64,000 nt of DNA from an uncultured Bacteroidota bacterium (GTDB taxonomy: Bacteria; Bacteroidota; Bacteroidia; Flavobacteriales; Flavobacteriaceae). Where the stretch lies: assembly GCA_902613595.1 (NCBI GenBank), contig CACMHY010000001.1:1-64000 (forward strand), given 5' to 3'. The notes beneath the pieces are model-generated. The model searched no databases. It saw only the letters and a list, made by a program, of their open reading frames with translations, and had not been told where the DNA came from. The number at the start of each line of letters is the position of its first letter. Positions within the stretch are counted from its first letter, which is position 1. The translations under genes and the position numbers were made by a program. Below, piece by piece: positions 63,886 to 64,000 of this stretch.

Positions 63886-64000
63886 TTACGAAAGATTTGT
63901 TGATTTTAAGGTAATTTATGAAAACTTAAAATTTATACTCTTCTTTTTTATAAATTAATCTAATAAAAGTATTTACTGTTCTAATTATGAGTAATCCAGT

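Overview
The window looks like a chromosomal segment of a marine member of the Flavobacteriaceae (Bacteroidota). The supporting signs are low G+C, a SusC/SusD pair, a BshA-type bacillithiol enzyme, a GH3-serine hydrolase fusion, a DUF5916 outer-membrane protein, A-rich leaders without clear Shine-Dalgarno sites, a TTG-N18-TAAATTTG promoter of the Bacteroidota type, and frequent TTG start codons. No rRNA, CRISPR array, complete insertion sequence or intact prophage was seen. One tRNA gene (Arg, anticodon TCT) is present.

Layout. Positions 1-2.8 kb hold the N-terminal part of a surface lipoprotein with InlB-type repeats, then a small accessory segment (a terminase-small-subunit-like ORF and a two-gene pair encoding a membrane protein and an OB-fold protein). 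From 2.8 to 12.2 kb lie exported proteins: a Tat-exported Gfo/Idh/MocA oxidoreductase, an FG-GAP propeller lipoprotein, an NTF2-like lipoprotein, a TIM-barrel hydrolase, YjbQ, several secreted proteins of unknown function, and two very small ORFs. From 12.4 to 16.2 kb two secreted beta-propellers (LVIVD and YncE-like) precede an acetyltransferase. From 16.2 to 27.2 kb are a SusC/SusD pair, a proline iminopeptidase-like lipoprotein, an SGNH hydrolase, an exported PLP enzyme, a Kazal-domain lipoprotein, a pterin dehydratase, a DUF1080 protein and a penicillin-acylase-family enzyme.

From 27.2 to 52.7 kb the content is largely core: bshA; a GH3-serine hydrolase fusion in an operon with Hdr-like iron-sulfur proteins; MlaD, a cell-wall amidase and LptD (envelope maintenance); RidA; an N-acetylglucosamine kinase/GAPDH/phosphofructokinase operon; TamB; TsaD; RsmE; a PerM-type permease; a nitronate-monooxygenase-like flavoprotein; and alanine dehydrogenase.

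From 53 to 57 kb a tight four-gene operon (GntP-type permease, RidA paralogue, D-serine-dehydratase-like PLP enzyme, M19 dipeptidase) reads as a D-amino-acid or D-amino-acid-dipeptide utilisation module. From 57 to 63.9 kb come two secreted proteins of similar two-repeat layout flanking a DUF5916 barrel protein, then a large Asp-box (sortilin-like) propeller protein.

The observations most worth checking are the tamB reading frame, whose membrane anchor is encoded but lacks any ATG, GTG or TTG start; the D-amino-acid operon; a strong 62-nt hairpin in an otherwise empty 345-nt gap; the His/Met-rich propeller pair; and the family of two-repeat secreted proteins. I did not find a clearly novel defence or mobile system.
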